Shown piece by piece: positions 16,250 through 25,200 of a stretch of DNA of 38,916 nt. Under the pieces are notes generated by a model. It saw nothing but the letters and a program-made list of their open reading frames with translations, searched no databases and was not told the DNA's origin. The DNA is taken from NCBI GenBank assembly GCA_017558825.1, contig JAFYTO010000004.1:1-38916 (forward strand), read 5' to 3'. How positions within the stretch are numbered: the stretch's first letter is position 1; every line of letters begins with the position of its first letter. This stretch comes from Clostridia bacterium. GTDB lineage: Bacteria; Bacillota; Clostridia; Christensenellales; Borkfalkiaceae. The translations under genes and the position numbers were made by a program.

Positions 16250-18061
16250 GTGTTTATGAAAAACTGTAAACAAAAAACAACGTCAATTGGCGGTCAGGCA
16301 GTTATTGAAGGCGTAATGATGCGTGGAAGAACTGCTATGGCTACGGCAGTGCGAGCGGAAAATGGGCAAATTCTATTAGAGACAAATAGAATAAGCCAAA
16401 AAACTTCTAAAAATAAGTTTTTAAAACTTCCTATCGTTCGTGGCGTAGTTGCGTTTTTTAGCTCTCTCGTTTTAGGAACTAAAACGCTTACTCGTTCCGC
16501 TTCTGTTTTTGGCGAAGAAGAAACTTCAAAATTTGATAAATTCGTGGAGAAAAAAACTGGTATTAGCGCTACCGATTTTGCCGTATTTATAGCGGTTGCT
16601 TTAGGGTTAGTGCTCTCGCTTTTCCTGTTCTTTTTCTTGCCGCAATTTATTGCCGACCTTTTACCGTTTGAATCTAACGTTAGTTTAGGCTATTTTTTAG
16701 TAGAGGGGCTAATAAGAATAGTTATTTTTGTGCTATATATACTGCTAACCTCTTTAATAAAAGACGTAAGGCGTACGTATATGTATCACGGAGCAGAACA
16801 TAAAACTATTTCTTGCTATGAAAGCGGCAAAGAGTTGACTGTGGAAAATGTAAAAACTTGCTCACGAGTGCACGATAGATGCGGAACAACTTTCACGTTT
16901 TTAGTTATGATTATAAGCATATTGGTGTTTTCAATAGCTAACGTGTTTTTACAACAACTAGGAGTAACGTTTACAGGGTTGACGGGTAAACTTTTAAGAT
17001 TTCTAGTTAAACTCTTGCTTTTGCCTTTCGTTAGTGGGATTTCTTATGAAATTTTAAAACTTTTAGCAAAAACAAAAAGTAAATTCGTTATAATTTTTAA
17101 AGCACCGGGGTTATTACTTCAACGTATTACCACGCGCGAGCCTAGCGATGATATGATTGAAGTTGCAATAACCGCATTTAATAAAGTGCTTAAAATGGAT
17201 GAAAATCAAGAAATTGCGCCTGTCAAATTTAACGTTTTTGGTTCGGCTTCTACACTTTTAGCAAAAGTTACTTCTATCTTAAAAAGTGCAAAAATTGACG
17301 AGTTGGTTGACGGTGAGTGGATAGTTTGCCGTGCGCTTAATATAAAGCGAAGCCAACTTAACGATAAGTCTAGGCTTGTTAGTGAAGAAGAGTGTAAAAC
17401 TGCCATAGAATATGCTTTGGAAAGGGCTAAGGGCACTCCGCTTGCATATATTTTTAAAGATGCTGATTTTTACGGTTTTAAAATTAACGTTGATAAAAGC
17501 GTTTTAATTCCAAGGCCGGAAACTGAAGAACTTTGCGCTTTAATAGTTAAAGAAAATGATGCAAATAACACCGTTTTAGATATGTGCACCGGTAGTGGCG
17601 CGATAGCAATAGCACTTAATAAATTAAAAGGCTTTAACGTAACAGCCGTTGACGTTAGTGAAGATGCTATAAATTTAGCAAAAACTAGCGCCGTTCAAAA
17701 TAATGCGAGTGTAACGTTTATTCTCTCTAATATGTTTGAAAACGTTACTGATAGATACAATATAATTGTATCTAATCCGCCTTATATAAAAACTAGCGAC
17801 CTCTCTTCATTACAACAAGAAGTAAAGAAAGAGCCTGTTTTGGCACTTGACGGTGGCGAAAGCGGACTTGATTTTTATAATATTTTATGCGATAATGCTT
17901 GTAAGTATTTGCTTGACGGAGGCGCGCTTTATATGGAGTGTGGTATAGGTCAGGCTCAAGACGTTAAGAATATGTTTGATGCGTCTAATAATTATTTAGA
18001 AGCGCAAATTTTCAGTGATATAAACGGCGTTGAAAGAATAGTAAAGGTAGTAAAAAAATGA
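16250..18061 (+). CDS. prmC: Fusion: DUF1385 membrane protein + PrmC release-factor glutamine methyltransferase
   Basis: One 603-aa frame joins two genes that are normally adjacent. Residues about 10-315 are DUF1385: [14 protein letters not shown], several membrane helices, and [14 protein letters not shown] (about 178-191). Residues about 335-603 are complete Prm[12 protein letters not shown], the SAM loop [15 protein letters not shown] (443-457) and the catalytic NPPY (509-512). PrmC methylates the Gln of the GGQ motif in release factors. Its substrate gene prfA follows with a 4-nt overlap. The frame is continuous with no stop. GTG 16250 has the better spacing after AAAAAGG; ATG 16256 is the alternative. 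Confidence 0.93.
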   Translation: MFMKNCKQKTTSIGGQAVIEGVMMRGRTAMATAVRAENGQILLETNRISQKTSKNKFLKLPIVRGVVAFFSSLVLGTKTLTRSASVFGEEETSKFDKFVEKKTGISATDFAVFIAVALGLVLSLFLFFFLPQFIADLLPFESNVSLGYFLVEGLIRIVIFVLYILLTSLIKDVRRTYMYHGAEHKTISCYESGKELTVENVKTCSRVHDRCGTTFTFLVMIISILVFSIANVFLQQLGVTFTGLTGKLLRFLVKLLLLPFVSGISYEILKLLAKTKSKFVIIFKAPGLLLQRITTREPSDDMIEVAITAFNKVLKMDENQEIAPVKFNVFGSASTLLAKVTSILKSAKIDELVDGEWIVCRALNIKRSQLNDKSRLVSEEECKTAIEYALERAKGTPLAYIFKDADFYGFKINVDKSVLIPRPETEELCALIVKENDANNTVLDMCTGSGAIAIALNKLKGFNVTAVDVSEDAINLAKTSAVQNNASVTFILSNMFENVTDRYNIIVSNPPYIKTSDLSSLQQEVKKEPVLALDGGESGLDFYNILCDNACKYLLDGGALYMECGIGQAQDVKNMFDASNNYLEAQIFSDINGVERIVKVVKK

Positions 18062-19125
18062 ACAGTAAACTTGAAGCGATTTTAGAAAGATACGATAAAC
18101 TCAATGAATTAATTGCAGACCCTGAAGTTATTCGTAATATGGACGAGTGGAAAAAATACACTAAAGAACTTTCGGGTATGGAAGACGTTGTTGAAAAGTA
18201 TAAAGAATTAAAAAGGGTTTTAACGGAAAAGCAAGATGCACAAAACTCACTTGCTGTTGAAACCGACCCCGAAATGAAAGAGTTTTTAAACGAGGAAATT
18301 TTATCGCTTAAGGAACAAGAAGAAAAAATTAACGGAGAGTTAAAAATTCTGCTTATTCCTAAAGACGAGAACGATGATAAAAACGTTATTATTGAAATTC
18401 GTGCAGGTGCGGGCGGTGAAGAAGCTGCGCTTTTTGCCTATGAACTTTATCGTATGTACGTTAACTATGCTGATAAACATAGGTTTAAAAGTGAAGAAAT
18501 CGACTCTAACTTTACTGAGCTTGGCGGTGTAAAAGAAGTAACTTTCTCCGTTATTGGTAAAGGCGCGTACGCTAAACTTAAATATGAAAGTGGCGTTCAT
18601 AGAGTTCAACGCGTTCCTGAAACGGAATCTCAAGGCAGAATACAAACCTCAACGGCAACGGTGGCGGTTTTGCCTGAAGCGGAGGACGTTGAGGTTAAAA
18701 TTGATGAAAAAGATTTAAAAATAGACACGTTTAGAAGTAGTGGTGCGGGCGGTCAACACGTTAACAAGACGGAAAGTTGTATTCGTATGACGCATTTGCC
18801 AACGGGTATTGTTGTAACTTGTCAAGATGAACGCTCTCAAATTAAGAATAGAGAAAAAGCATTAAAAGTATTAAAAAGTAGGCTTTACGACTATTATAAT
18901 ACTCAATATCAAAAAGAGTATGATGAAAATAGAAAGAGTCAAATTGGTACGGGGGATAGGTCTGAAAGAATTAGAACTTACAACTTTCCTCAAGGTAGAA
19001 TTACGGACCACCGCATTGGCTTTACGCTATATTCGCTTGAAAATTTCTTAAACGGCGATATTGATGAAATGGTAGAAATGCTTGCAATTAAAGATAGGGA
19101 AGCTAAACTTGCTAACGAAGAATAA
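18058..19125 (+). CDS. prfA: Peptide chain release factor 1
   Basis: Decodes UAA and UAG stops. The codon-recognition PxT motif appears as [15 protein letters not shown], and the catalytic GGQ lies in [16 protein letters not shown], the site methylated by PrmC. At 355 aa it has normal length. The ATG overlaps the stop of the DUF1385-PrmC fusion, so enzyme and substrate are translationally coupled. RF1 also matters for the in-frame TAG in the methylase at the end of the window: UAG should be read as stop. Confidence 0.98.
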   Translation: MNSKLEAILERYDKLNELIADPEVIRNMDEWKKYTKELSGMEDVVEKYKELKRVLTEKQDAQNSLAVETDPEMKEFLNEEILSLKEQEEKINGELKILLIPKDENDDKNVIIEIRAGAGGEEAALFAYELYRMYVNYADKHRFKSEEIDSNFTELGGVKEVTFSVIGKGAYAKLKYESGVHRVQRVPETESQGRIQTSTATVAVLPEAEDVEVKIDEKDLKIDTFRSSGAGGQHVNKTESCIRMTHLPTGIVVTCQDERSQIKNREKALKVLKSRLYDYYNTQYQKEYDENRKSQIGTGDRSERIRTYNFPQGRITDHRIGFTLYSLENFLNGDIDEMVEMLAIKDREAKLANEE

Positions 19126-19130
19126 AATAA

Positions 19131-19154
19131 AAACCACCGTGCAGGTGGTTTTTT
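19131..19154 (+). terminator. Terminator after prfA
   Basis: Stem AAACCACC/GGTGGTTT with a 5-nt loop, then a T-run. Confidence 0.92.
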
Positions 19155-19192
19155 GTTTTGTAAAAATAATTAAAAAAATTTTAAAATACCTA

Positions 19193-19221
19193 TTGAAAAT
19201 TGCTAATATATGTTATATAAT
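19193..19221 (+). promoter_or_regulatory. Promoter of the P-loop/ThrC-like gene pair
   Basis: TTGAAA (19193-19198) and TATAAT (19216-19221) with a 17-bp spacer. A TTTGGAGG ribosome site follows. Confidence 0.85.
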
Positions 19222-19255
19222 AATAGTACAAATAATATATTTGGAGGAACTTTCT

Positions 19256-19669
19256 ATGATTAACATTATTTACGGTCCAAAAGGTTTTGGCAAAACAAAA
19301 ATTATACTTGACCAAGTAGACAGGGCTGGTAGCAATGCAAAAGGTAACGTTGTATTTATTACTGACAAGCGCATTTCCACTGTAAGTATAGATTTTAACG
19401 TAAGATGTGTTTATACAGAAGATTATAATATTGATGGCGCTGTTGCTTTTAACGGCTTCGTTAACGGCTTACTTGCTGGCAATAGCGATATCGAATACGT
19501 GTTTATTGACGGATTTAAGAGAATTATTGGCAACACTTTAGACGGTGCTGAAGACCTCTTTAAATCTTTTGAAGCGTTACAAAAAGAATATCCTAACTTG
19601 AAATTTGTTGTTTCAGTTAGCTCAACGCGTGAAGATTTGCCTGAATACATTGCTAAATATATTGACTAA
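19256..19669 (+). CDS. Small P-loop NTP-binding protein
   Basis: A 137-aa protein starting MINIIYGPKGFGKTKII, a clear Walker A (GPKGFGKT, residues 7-14). A Walker B-like strand, DIEYVFIDGFKRI, comes at about residue 80. The size and topology suggest a minimal ATPase or kinase fold, close to small ATP-binding proteins of Clostridia, but I do not recognise a specific family. The start is the ATG 8 nt after TTTGGAGG. A longer in-frame extension upstream runs into the prfA tail and is rejected. It is co-transcribed with the ThrC-like gene, which starts one base after its stop. Confidence 0.88.
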   Translation: MINIIYGPKGFGKTKIILDQVDRAGSNAKGNVVFITDKRISTVSIDFNVRCVYTEDYNIDGAVAFNGFVNGLLAGNSDIEYVFIDGFKRIIGNTLDGAEDLFKSFEALQKEYPNLKFVVSVSSTREDLPEYIAKYID

Positions 19670-19670
19670 A

Positions 19671-20567
19671 ATGAGCAAATATATAAAATTATTTAAACAA
19701 TCTATTAACATCGGCGGGTCGTTTCTACCTGCCGATTTTCCATATTTTACTGAAGCGTTTATTTCAAAACTTTGCGAAAGTGATTTTTGCGAAAGAATTA
19801 CTTTGGTTTACGAGGCTGTGTCTAACCGTAAACTTAGCCAGCAGGCTTTTAAGAACTTGGAAAACGCGCAATATCCCGCATCGGTAGTTTCGGTAGATGA
19901 CGGGCTTAACCTCATTGAACTTTTTGACGGTTCTAATGCAGAGTATGGCGACTATATTTTTGATAAAAGCGACCTTTTAGGCGAGGTTTCTTCATTTATA
20001 GCCGTATTGTTTAGTGCGTATTGCGACCTTATTGAAAGTGAGCAATTAAACCTTGGAAATAAATTTAACGTTGCTCTAACTCAAAGTGATAGTACGTTAT
20101 TATTGTCTGCGTTTATAGCTAAAAAAATTGGGCTACCTATTTCGGTTATAACTATTGCTACTACTAAACCTATTAAAGACGCTATAAAGGGTTGTTATTT
20201 TTATAGTTTTAGCGAGAGTGAAATTGACGAGGTTATAGGTGACTTTTTTGACGAGTATGACTATCCTTTAGACGTTGTTAGTGCTGAAAGTTTCATTCCT
20301 CTCGTTTCATATTTAAGCGATTGTGATGATGAAAATTTATTTTTAATGCCGGCATTAGTTTCGCCTTATAAGTTTACTCGTAGAGTTTTAAAGGCTGTAA
20401 CCGGTAAAAATGAAATAGACGTTTTAAAGGCAGAGCGTTTACTTTATAGTGAAACAGCAATGGAAATTCCTAGCGTTATTTCATCAAATAATAACGCAAA
20501 GTTCTTTGCTAAACGTAAAAGCATACCATTGCAAGACGTAATTCAAATTATAAAACAGTGTATTTAA
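19671..20567 (+). CDS. Threonine-synthase-like pseudoenzyme (298 aa)
   Basis: The protein tracks threonine synthase (ThrC) but is much shorter than the usual 400-500 residues. FLPADFPYFTEAF (18-30) resembles the ThrC N-terminal segment. LIELFDGSNAEYGD (81-94) aligns with ThrC LELFHGPTLAFKD, where the PLP-binding Lys would sit; here it is Gly. NVALTQSDSTLLLSAFIAKK followed by IGLPI resembles the PTGNFGN...AKKMGLP segment. ALVSPYKFTRRVLKAVTG resembles the C-terminal HPAKF region. With the PLP Lys absent it should be catalytically dead. The frame is intact and coupled to the P-loop gene. The assignment is by eye and should be treated as probable. Confidence 0.6.
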   Translation: MSKYIKLFKQSINIGGSFLPADFPYFTEAFISKLCESDFCERITLVYEAVSNRKLSQQAFKNLENAQYPASVVSVDDGLNLIELFDGSNAEYGDYIFDKSDLLGEVSSFIAVLFSAYCDLIESEQLNLGNKFNVALTQSDSTLLLSAFIAKKIGLPISVITIATTKPIKDAIKGCYFYSFSESEIDEVIGDFFDEYDYPLDVVSAESFIPLVSYLSDCDDENLFLMPALVSPYKFTRRVLKAVTGKNEIDVLKAERLLYSETAMEIPSVISSNNNAKFFAKRKSIPLQDVIQIIKQCI

Positions 20568-20596
20568 TTGATTTTTAGAAATAAAAGTGATATAAT
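20568..20596 (+). promoter_or_regulatory. Promoter of the trpS operon
   Basis: TTGATT (20568-20573) and TATAAT (20591-20596), 17-bp spacer, directly after the previous stop codon. Confidence 0.8.
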
Positions 20597-20612
20597 GTAA
20601 TTTAATTACATT
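20594..20612. promoter_or_regulatory. Perfect palindrome over the trpS transcription start
   Basis: AATGTAAT, 3-nt spacer, ATTACATT. It overlaps the -10 box and covers the predicted start point, as expected of an operator. No regulator is encoded nearby, and the sequence is all low-complexity A/T apart from one G and one C. Confidence 0.4.
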
Positions 20613-20643
20613 AAAATTACAAAATTCAAGTAAAAAGGGTATT

Positions 20644-21648
20644 ATGGAAGATAAAAAAACACTTTTTAGCGCCGTACAACCAAGCGGAACTCCAACTATT
20701 GGAAATTACGTTGGCGCAATTAACAACTTTGTAAAACTTCAAGACGAGTATAATTGTATTTACTCTATTGCGGACCTTCATTGTTTAACGGTAAAGCAAG
20801 ACCCGCAAAGCTTAAAAAAAGCAACTTACGAGTTAATGGCTCTCTATTTAGCGTGTGGTATCGACCCTGAAAAATGTATAATGTTCGTTCAATCGCACGT
20901 GCCTTGCCACGCTGAACTTACTTGGGTATTAAACACTATAACTTACCCAGGCGAACTCGGCCGTATGACGCAGTTTAAAGATAAGTCGCGCACGCATCAA
21001 GATAACGTTAATATGGGGCTTATGGATTATCCTGTTTTAATGGCGTCAGACATTTTGCTTTATAATACCGCGGTAGTTCCTGTTGGTGCAGACCAAAAGC
21101 AACACATTGAACTCACGCGTGATTTGGCTCTTCGATTTAATAATAGGTTTGGCGAAACGTTCACTGTTCCAGACGGAATTTTTCCTAAATACGGAGCAAA
21201 AATAATGTCGCTTAGTGACCCTACAAAGAAAATGAGCAAGAGTGATGAAAATATTAACGCTTACGTTTCTATGTACGATGATACGGACACAATTATTAGA
21301 AAATTTAAAAAAGCCGTTACAGATAGTGATAACAAAATTGTTTTTGACCCAGAAAACAAGGCTGGTATTAGTAATTTATTAACAATCTATTCGGTATTTA
21401 GTGGCGTTTCTATAGAAGATGCCGTTAAAGAATTTGAAGGCAAGGGTTATGGAGACTTTAAGTTAAAGGTTGGCGAAGCTGTTGCTGAAGGTATTAAGCC
21501 TATTACAAATAAACGTTTAGAAATAATTAAGGACAAGGCGTACTTAAATTCAGTAATGATTAAGGGGGCGGAAAACGCATACCGTATAGCAAATAGAACT
21601 TTAAGAAAAGTTTATAAAAAAGTAGGTTTATATAAGGCGGAATTATAA
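20644..21648 (+). CDS. trpS: Tryptophan--tRNA ligase
   Basis: Class I synthetase charging tRNA-Trp. The HIGH-like motif is QPSGTPTIGNYVGA near the N-terminus, and the KMSKS motif is in PTKKMSKSDENINAYV. MDYPVLMASDILLYNTAVVP, then GADQKQHIELTRDLA, is the family's Trp/ATP site. Length 334 aa is normal. AAAAAGGG precedes the ATG. Its stop overlaps the next start (TAATG), so the DUF5685 gene is coupled to it. Confidence 0.98.
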   Translation: MEDKKTLFSAVQPSGTPTIGNYVGAINNFVKLQDEYNCIYSIADLHCLTVKQDPQSLKKATYELMALYLACGIDPEKCIMFVQSHVPCHAELTWVLNTITYPGELGRMTQFKDKSRTHQDNVNMGLMDYPVLMASDILLYNTAVVPVGADQKQHIELTRDLALRFNNRFGETFTVPDGIFPKYGAKIMSLSDPTKKMSKSDENINAYVSMYDDTDTIIRKFKKAVTDSDNKIVFDPENKAGISNLLTIYSVFSGVSIEDAVKEFEGKGYGDFKLKVGEAVAEGIKPITNKRLEIIKDKAYLNSVMIKGAENAYRIANRTLRKVYKKVGLYKAEL

Positions 21649-22508
21649 TGTTTGGATATTTAAAACCCGACAAGCCGTATTTGTATTTAAAAGATGAAAC
21701 TTTATATAACGCGCTTTACTGTGGAATTTGTAAAAGCATAAAGCAGGTTAGTGGTAACGTTGCGCGCTTTGCACTTTCTTATGACGTAGCTTTTTTATCG
21801 GCTTTAGCACATAACGTGTGCGGAATTGACGTTGATATTAAGAAGAAACGTTGCATAGCGCATCCAATAAAGTCGCGCCCTATTGCAAGTGTTGATGAAA
21901 TTTCAAAAAAGCTTGCAAGTTTAAATATGATTTTAGCGCACTATAAACTTTGTGACGATATTATTGATGAAAACAAGGGCAATTTTAAAAGTGCGGTAAT
22001 AAGTAAAGGTTATAAAAGGGCTAAAAAAGCCGAGCCTGAAATGGACGAAATAGTCCACGAAGGCTATAAAAATTTATTAAAACTTGAAAAACAAGGTACT
22101 AAAAGCGTTGATATAGTAAGTGATACTTTTGCAACGCTTATGGCAAAAATATCAAACATACTGTTTGGCGAGTTTTCTAGCGAGAATACGTATAATTTAA
22201 CTTATGCTTTAGGCAAGTGGGTCTATTTAATTGATGCGCTTGACGATTACGATAAAGATATAAAAAATAAATCTTATAACGTATTTTACAACGCTTACGG
22301 GCAAAACACTTACGCTGAATTTATAGAAAAAAATTCTAGCGAAATAGCTTTTATTTTTAATACGGTTCTTTCTCAAATAGCGGAAACGTATAAAAACATA
22401 CCTAAAAAATTTAACGGTGACCTTGTTGAGAATATTCTTTTTAAGGGCATTCCAAAAACAACCGTTTCAATATTATCTAAAGGCAAAAAGAGTGATAAGG
22501 AGAAGTAA
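21648..22508 (+). CDS. DUF5685 family protein
   Basis: A 286-aa protein of a family common in Clostridia. The N-terminus MFGYLKPDKPYLYLKDETLY, then NALYCGICKSI, is diagnostic. It is followed by ALSYDVAFLSALAH, KKKRCIAHP and LGKWVYLIDALDDYDKDIKN, where acidic residues lie in a helix reminiscent of all-alpha terpenoid-synthase-like folds. Paired Cys (CGIC) may bind metal. Function is unknown. It overlaps trpS by one base and the J-like gene by one base. The DUF5685/J-protein/membrane-protein order appears conserved in related genomes, suggesting a shared task. Confidence 0.9.
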   Translation: MFGYLKPDKPYLYLKDETLYNALYCGICKSIKQVSGNVARFALSYDVAFLSALAHNVCGIDVDIKKKRCIAHPIKSRPIASVDEISKKLASLNMILAHYKLCDDIIDENKGNFKSAVISKGYKRAKKAEPEMDEIVHEGYKNLLKLEKQGTKSVDIVSDTFATLMAKISNILFGEFSSENTYNLTYALGKWVYLIDALDDYDKDIKNKSYNVFYNAYGQNTYAEFIEKNSSEIAFIFNTVLSQIAETYKNIPKKFNGDLVENILFKGIPKTTVSILSKGKKSDKEK

Positions 22509-23122
22509 TGGATAGATATTATAAAATTTTAAATTCAACGGAATTTGACAGTGATGAAGTAATTTTTAATAATTACACCGCACTTAAAAGCAAGTATTTA
22601 GAAGACAGGTTTTTAGAGGGCGAAGAAGGTAATTTGGCTGCTAAAAAATTAACTGAACTTGAAATAGCATATAAGGAAGTTTGCGCTTATAGAAGTCAAA
22701 GTAAAGATAATAGAAGTGAAACAAGTTTATTTGTTGAAACTGAAAATGCTATTAAGAGTGGAAATCTTCAATTGGCACAAGAAAAACTCGATTCTTTTGA
22801 TGAAAGAGATGCTGAGTGGCACTATTACCAATCTGTAGTATTTTATAAGAAAAATTGGATTAATGAAAGTAAAAAACAACTTGAAATAGCTATTCAAATG
22901 GACGGCGACAACGAGAAATATAAAAATGCTTTAAACAAGCTTAACGAACGTGTTAACGCTACTAATAACATTAACCCAAATTGGAATAAATCTGGCTCAA
23001 ATCCATACAATGGTGGTTTGGGTGAAGAAACGCCACAACTTGGCGGAAGTGGTTGTATGCAATGGTGTTGCGATATGATTATTTGTAACACGCTTTTAAA
23101 CTGTTGTTGCAGTTGTAGATAA
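22508..23122 (+). CDS. Degenerate J-domain-like protein with TPR-like repeat and Cys-rich tail
   Basis: A 204-aa protein. Residues 1-62 follow J-domain spacing (MDRYYKILN..., then LAAKKLTELEIAYKEV) but the HPD motif is missing: the loop reads YLEDRFLEGEEGN. Residues about 75-145 form TPR-like helices (AEWHYYQSVVFYKKNWINES). The last 22 residues contain nine Cys, ending CNTLLNCCCSCR, and look like a metal-binding or membrane-associated tail. Homologues beside DUF5685 normally keep a J domain, so this looks like a J-protein that no longer activates DnaK. Function is unknown. Confidence 0.75.
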   Translation: MDRYYKILNSTEFDSDEVIFNNYTALKSKYLEDRFLEGEEGNLAAKKLTELEIAYKEVCAYRSQSKDNRSETSLFVETENAIKSGNLQLAQEKLDSFDERDAEWHYYQSVVFYKKNWINESKKQLEIAIQMDGDNEKYKNALNKLNERVNATNNINPNWNKSGSNPYNGGLGEETPQLGGSGCMQWCCDMIICNTLLNCCCSCR

Positions 23123-23125
23123 ATT

Positions 23126-23644
23126 ATGAAATCAGGTAAAACAATTGCGCTTTCTGCAATTTCCACGGCTTTATGCACAATACTTTTAGTTTTTGGCGCG
23201 TATTTTCCTACGTTTGACTTATCTTGCTTGTTTATGGCAAGTTTAGCGGTAACTTTACCGCTTGCCAAAAACAGTTATAAAGGTGCTATACTCACGTATT
23301 TAGCATCTTTATTACTTGCGCTAATTTTTGCAAGTAGTAATTTTACAGTTATTGTGTGTTTTGCCGTTTTTTTTGGTTTACATCCAATACTTAATTATTA
23401 TTTGATTTCAAAAAATAAAAAACCTATTAATATTTTTACCATTGTTAAAGTTGTGTGGTTTATAGCGTTATGTTACGTAATGTATTATTTGCTTAATATG
23501 TTTACTGACGTAAGTGAATTTTTAAAAGAAAGCGCAATATACATTTTATTTATAGGTGGCTTAGTAATAGGCTTTGTTTATGACGTGGCTTTTACAAGAA
23601 TTCAAACCGTATCAATTTTACTTATAAAAAGGCTAAAACTTTAA
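23126..23644 (+). CDS. Multi-pass membrane protein of the DUF5685 cluster
   Basis: A 172-aa hydrophobic protein with about five membrane helices (around residues 7-27, 30-47, 52-72, 76-95 and 105-125, with one more near the C-terminus). The layout resembles small ECF-transporter-like or DUF-type integral membrane proteins. No catalytic motif is seen. It starts 3 nt after the J-like gene and ends 4 nt before the RNA methyltransferase, so it is in the same operon. A functional link with DUF5685 and the J-like protein is plausible from gene order only. Confidence 0.75.
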   Translation: MKSGKTIALSAISTALCTILLVFGAYFPTFDLSCLFMASLAVTLPLAKNSYKGAILTYLASLLLALIFASSNFTVIVCFAVFFGLHPILNYYLISKNKKPINIFTIVKVVWFIALCYVMYYLLNMFTDVSEFLKESAIYILFIGGLVIGFVYDVAFTRIQTVSILLIKRLKL

Positions 23645-23648
23645 TTTT

Positions 23649-25052
23649 ATGAAAAAGAACGAAATTTTAAAGGGGACAATTTCATCTATAGGCTACAATG
23701 GTGAAGGCATTGTAAAAAGCGAGTGCGGAACGGTATGTTTCGTGCCTTTTGCTCTTTTAAATGAAGAAGTTTCTTTTAAAGTTTTAAAAGCAAATAAAAA
23801 TATTGCGTATTGCAAGTTGGAAAAAGTGCTTTCTAGTAGCAAAGATAGAACCGAACCGCTTTGTCCAGTATTTAAAAAGTGTGGCGGTTGTCAACTTCAA
23901 CACGCAAGTTATAAAGAGCAGTTAAGAATAAAAAGCAATATTATAAAAGACTGTTTTTATAAGATTGCAGGAATAAACGTTAACGTTGAGCCAGCCGTTA
24001 CAAGTGATAACGAATACGGTTATAGAAATAAAATACAATTTCCTATAAGAAATACTAAAAACGGCAACGTTGTGGGCTTTTTTGCGGAAAATTCGCATAG
24101 AATTATTGATGTAAATGAATGCCCAATTCAAATAGACGGTGCAAAAGACCTAATTTACTGTTTTAAAAAATTTATTTTAGATAGCGGTATAAGTTGCTAT
24201 AACGAAGAAACTAAAAAGGGGCTTTTAAGGCACGTTGTTGCACGTAATATTGGAAATGCCATTTCAATAATTGTTGTCGTTAATGGAAAAGTTTTAAAGC
24301 ACCAAGAAACGCTCGTTGAAATTTTAAAAAGCAAGTTTAGCGAGTTTTCACTTTTCGTTAATGAAAACACGAGTGATAGTAACGTTATTTTAGGCTCAAA
24401 ATACACTAAAATTTATGGTAGTGACTATTATTACAGTCAAGATTTTGGAATAAAATACCCGGTAATGTGCCAGTCGTTTATGCAAGTAAACAATAGTGTT
24501 AAGCAAAAACTTTATAGCGCGGTTTTAAATAACGCTTGTTTAAATGAAAATGCGGTGGTAATTGACGCGTACAGTGGTGCGGGCGTAATGACCGCTATGC
24601 TTGCAAAAAAAGCAAATAAGGCAATAGGTATAGAAATAGTTAAAGAGGCTGTAGAAAGTGCTAACCTTTTAGCAAAAGAGAACGGCTTAGAAGATAAAAT
24701 GACTAATATTTGCGCGCCTTGTGAAGAAGTTTTGCCTGACATTATTAGTAAAGAAAGTTTAAATAGCAAAGAAGTTGTTGTGGTTTTAGACCCGCCAAGA
24801 AAGGGGTGTGATACAAACGTTTTAAACGCTATTTTAAAGGAAAAACCAATGCGTGTTATTTACGTTTCTTGTTCGCCACAAACTCTGGCAAGAGATATTG
24901 GCATTTTAACAAACAGGTTAGTTTATAGTGGAAATCAACTTGTTAAAAATGAGGGTGAAAGCATATATAAAATTGAAAGCATAACGCCGTTTGATATGTT
25001 TCCTCATACTAAACATATAGAAACGCTTGTTTGCCTTTGTAAAAAGGCGTAA
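23649..25052 (+). CDS. 23S rRNA (uracil-5-)-methyltransferase, RumA/RlmCD/TrmA family
   Basis: SAM-dependent m5U methyltransferase. The N-terminal TRAM domain (residues about 1-62) is followed by a 4Fe-4S Cys set (CPVFKKCGGCQLQH, with one more Cys downstream). The SAM site is VVIDAYSGAGVMTAML, the DPPRKGCD motif follows, and the catalytic Cys lies in VIYVSCSPQTLARDI. The C-terminus DMFPHTKHIETLVCL is family-typical. The 467-aa length is normal. Target base (747, 1939 or tRNA position 54) cannot be read from sequence. A diverged second copy of its last codons lies 150 bp downstream. Confidence 0.95.
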   Translation: MKKNEILKGTISSIGYNGEGIVKSECGTVCFVPFALLNEEVSFKVLKANKNIAYCKLEKVLSSSKDRTEPLCPVFKKCGGCQLQHASYKEQLRIKSNIIKDCFYKIAGINVNVEPAVTSDNEYGYRNKIQFPIRNTKNGNVVGFFAENSHRIIDVNECPIQIDGAKDLIYCFKKFILDSGISCYNEETKKGLLRHVVARNIGNAISIIVVVNGKVLKHQETLVEILKSKFSEFSLFVNENTSDSNVILGSKYTKIYGSDYYYSQDFGIKYPVMCQSFMQVNNSVKQKLYSAVLNNACLNENAVVIDAYSGAGVMTAMLAKKANKAIGIEIVKEAVESANLLAKENGLEDKMTNICAPCEEVLPDIISKESLNSKEVVVVLDPPRKGCDTNVLNAILKEKPMRVIYVSCSPQTLARDIGILTNRLVYSGNQLVKNEGESIYKIESITPFDMFPHTKHIETLVCLCKKA

Positions 25053-25112
25053 TAAAACAAGTGTTTCTATTAGATAATGCTTGCATTATAAAATAGCAAA
25101 ACGCTTGTTTTA
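25053..25112. repeat. 60-bp imperfect palindrome after the RNA methyltransferase
   Basis: Outer arms TAAAACAAGTGTTT/AAACGCTTGTTTTA, middle arms CTATT/AATAG and an inner hairpin ATAATGC/GCATTAT nest into one long stem with a 2-nt loop and a small bulge. It can act as a terminator although no clean T-run follows. Its arms resemble the gene's own 3' sequence GAAACGCTTGTTT. Confidence 0.75.
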
Positions 25113-25175
25113 TTAGTCGTTGAAAACAACTAAACAAGTGTTTAATTGTTTAAGTGCCCCGCCGGGTAGGCTAAC

Positions 25176-25200
25176 ATATATATTGCTTTGCAATATATAT
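25176..25200. repeat. Perfect 11-bp hairpin next to the methyltransferase 3' stub
   Basis: ATATATATTGC, TTT loop, GCAATATATAT. It is preceded by a short GC-rich stretch, GCCCCGCCGGGTAGGC (about 25157-25172), out of keeping with local composition. Together with the long palindrome this marks 25053-25282 as a recombination scar or degraded element. Confidence 0.8.

Noticed and set aside
19082..19255. N-terminal extension of the P-loop protein
   Set aside because: It would cross the prfA terminator and the gene's own promoter, and a strong TTTGGAGG site lies before the internal ATG at 19256.
20597..20643. T-box riboswitch for trpS
   Set aside because: The leader is about 40 nt and holds only an AT palindrome.
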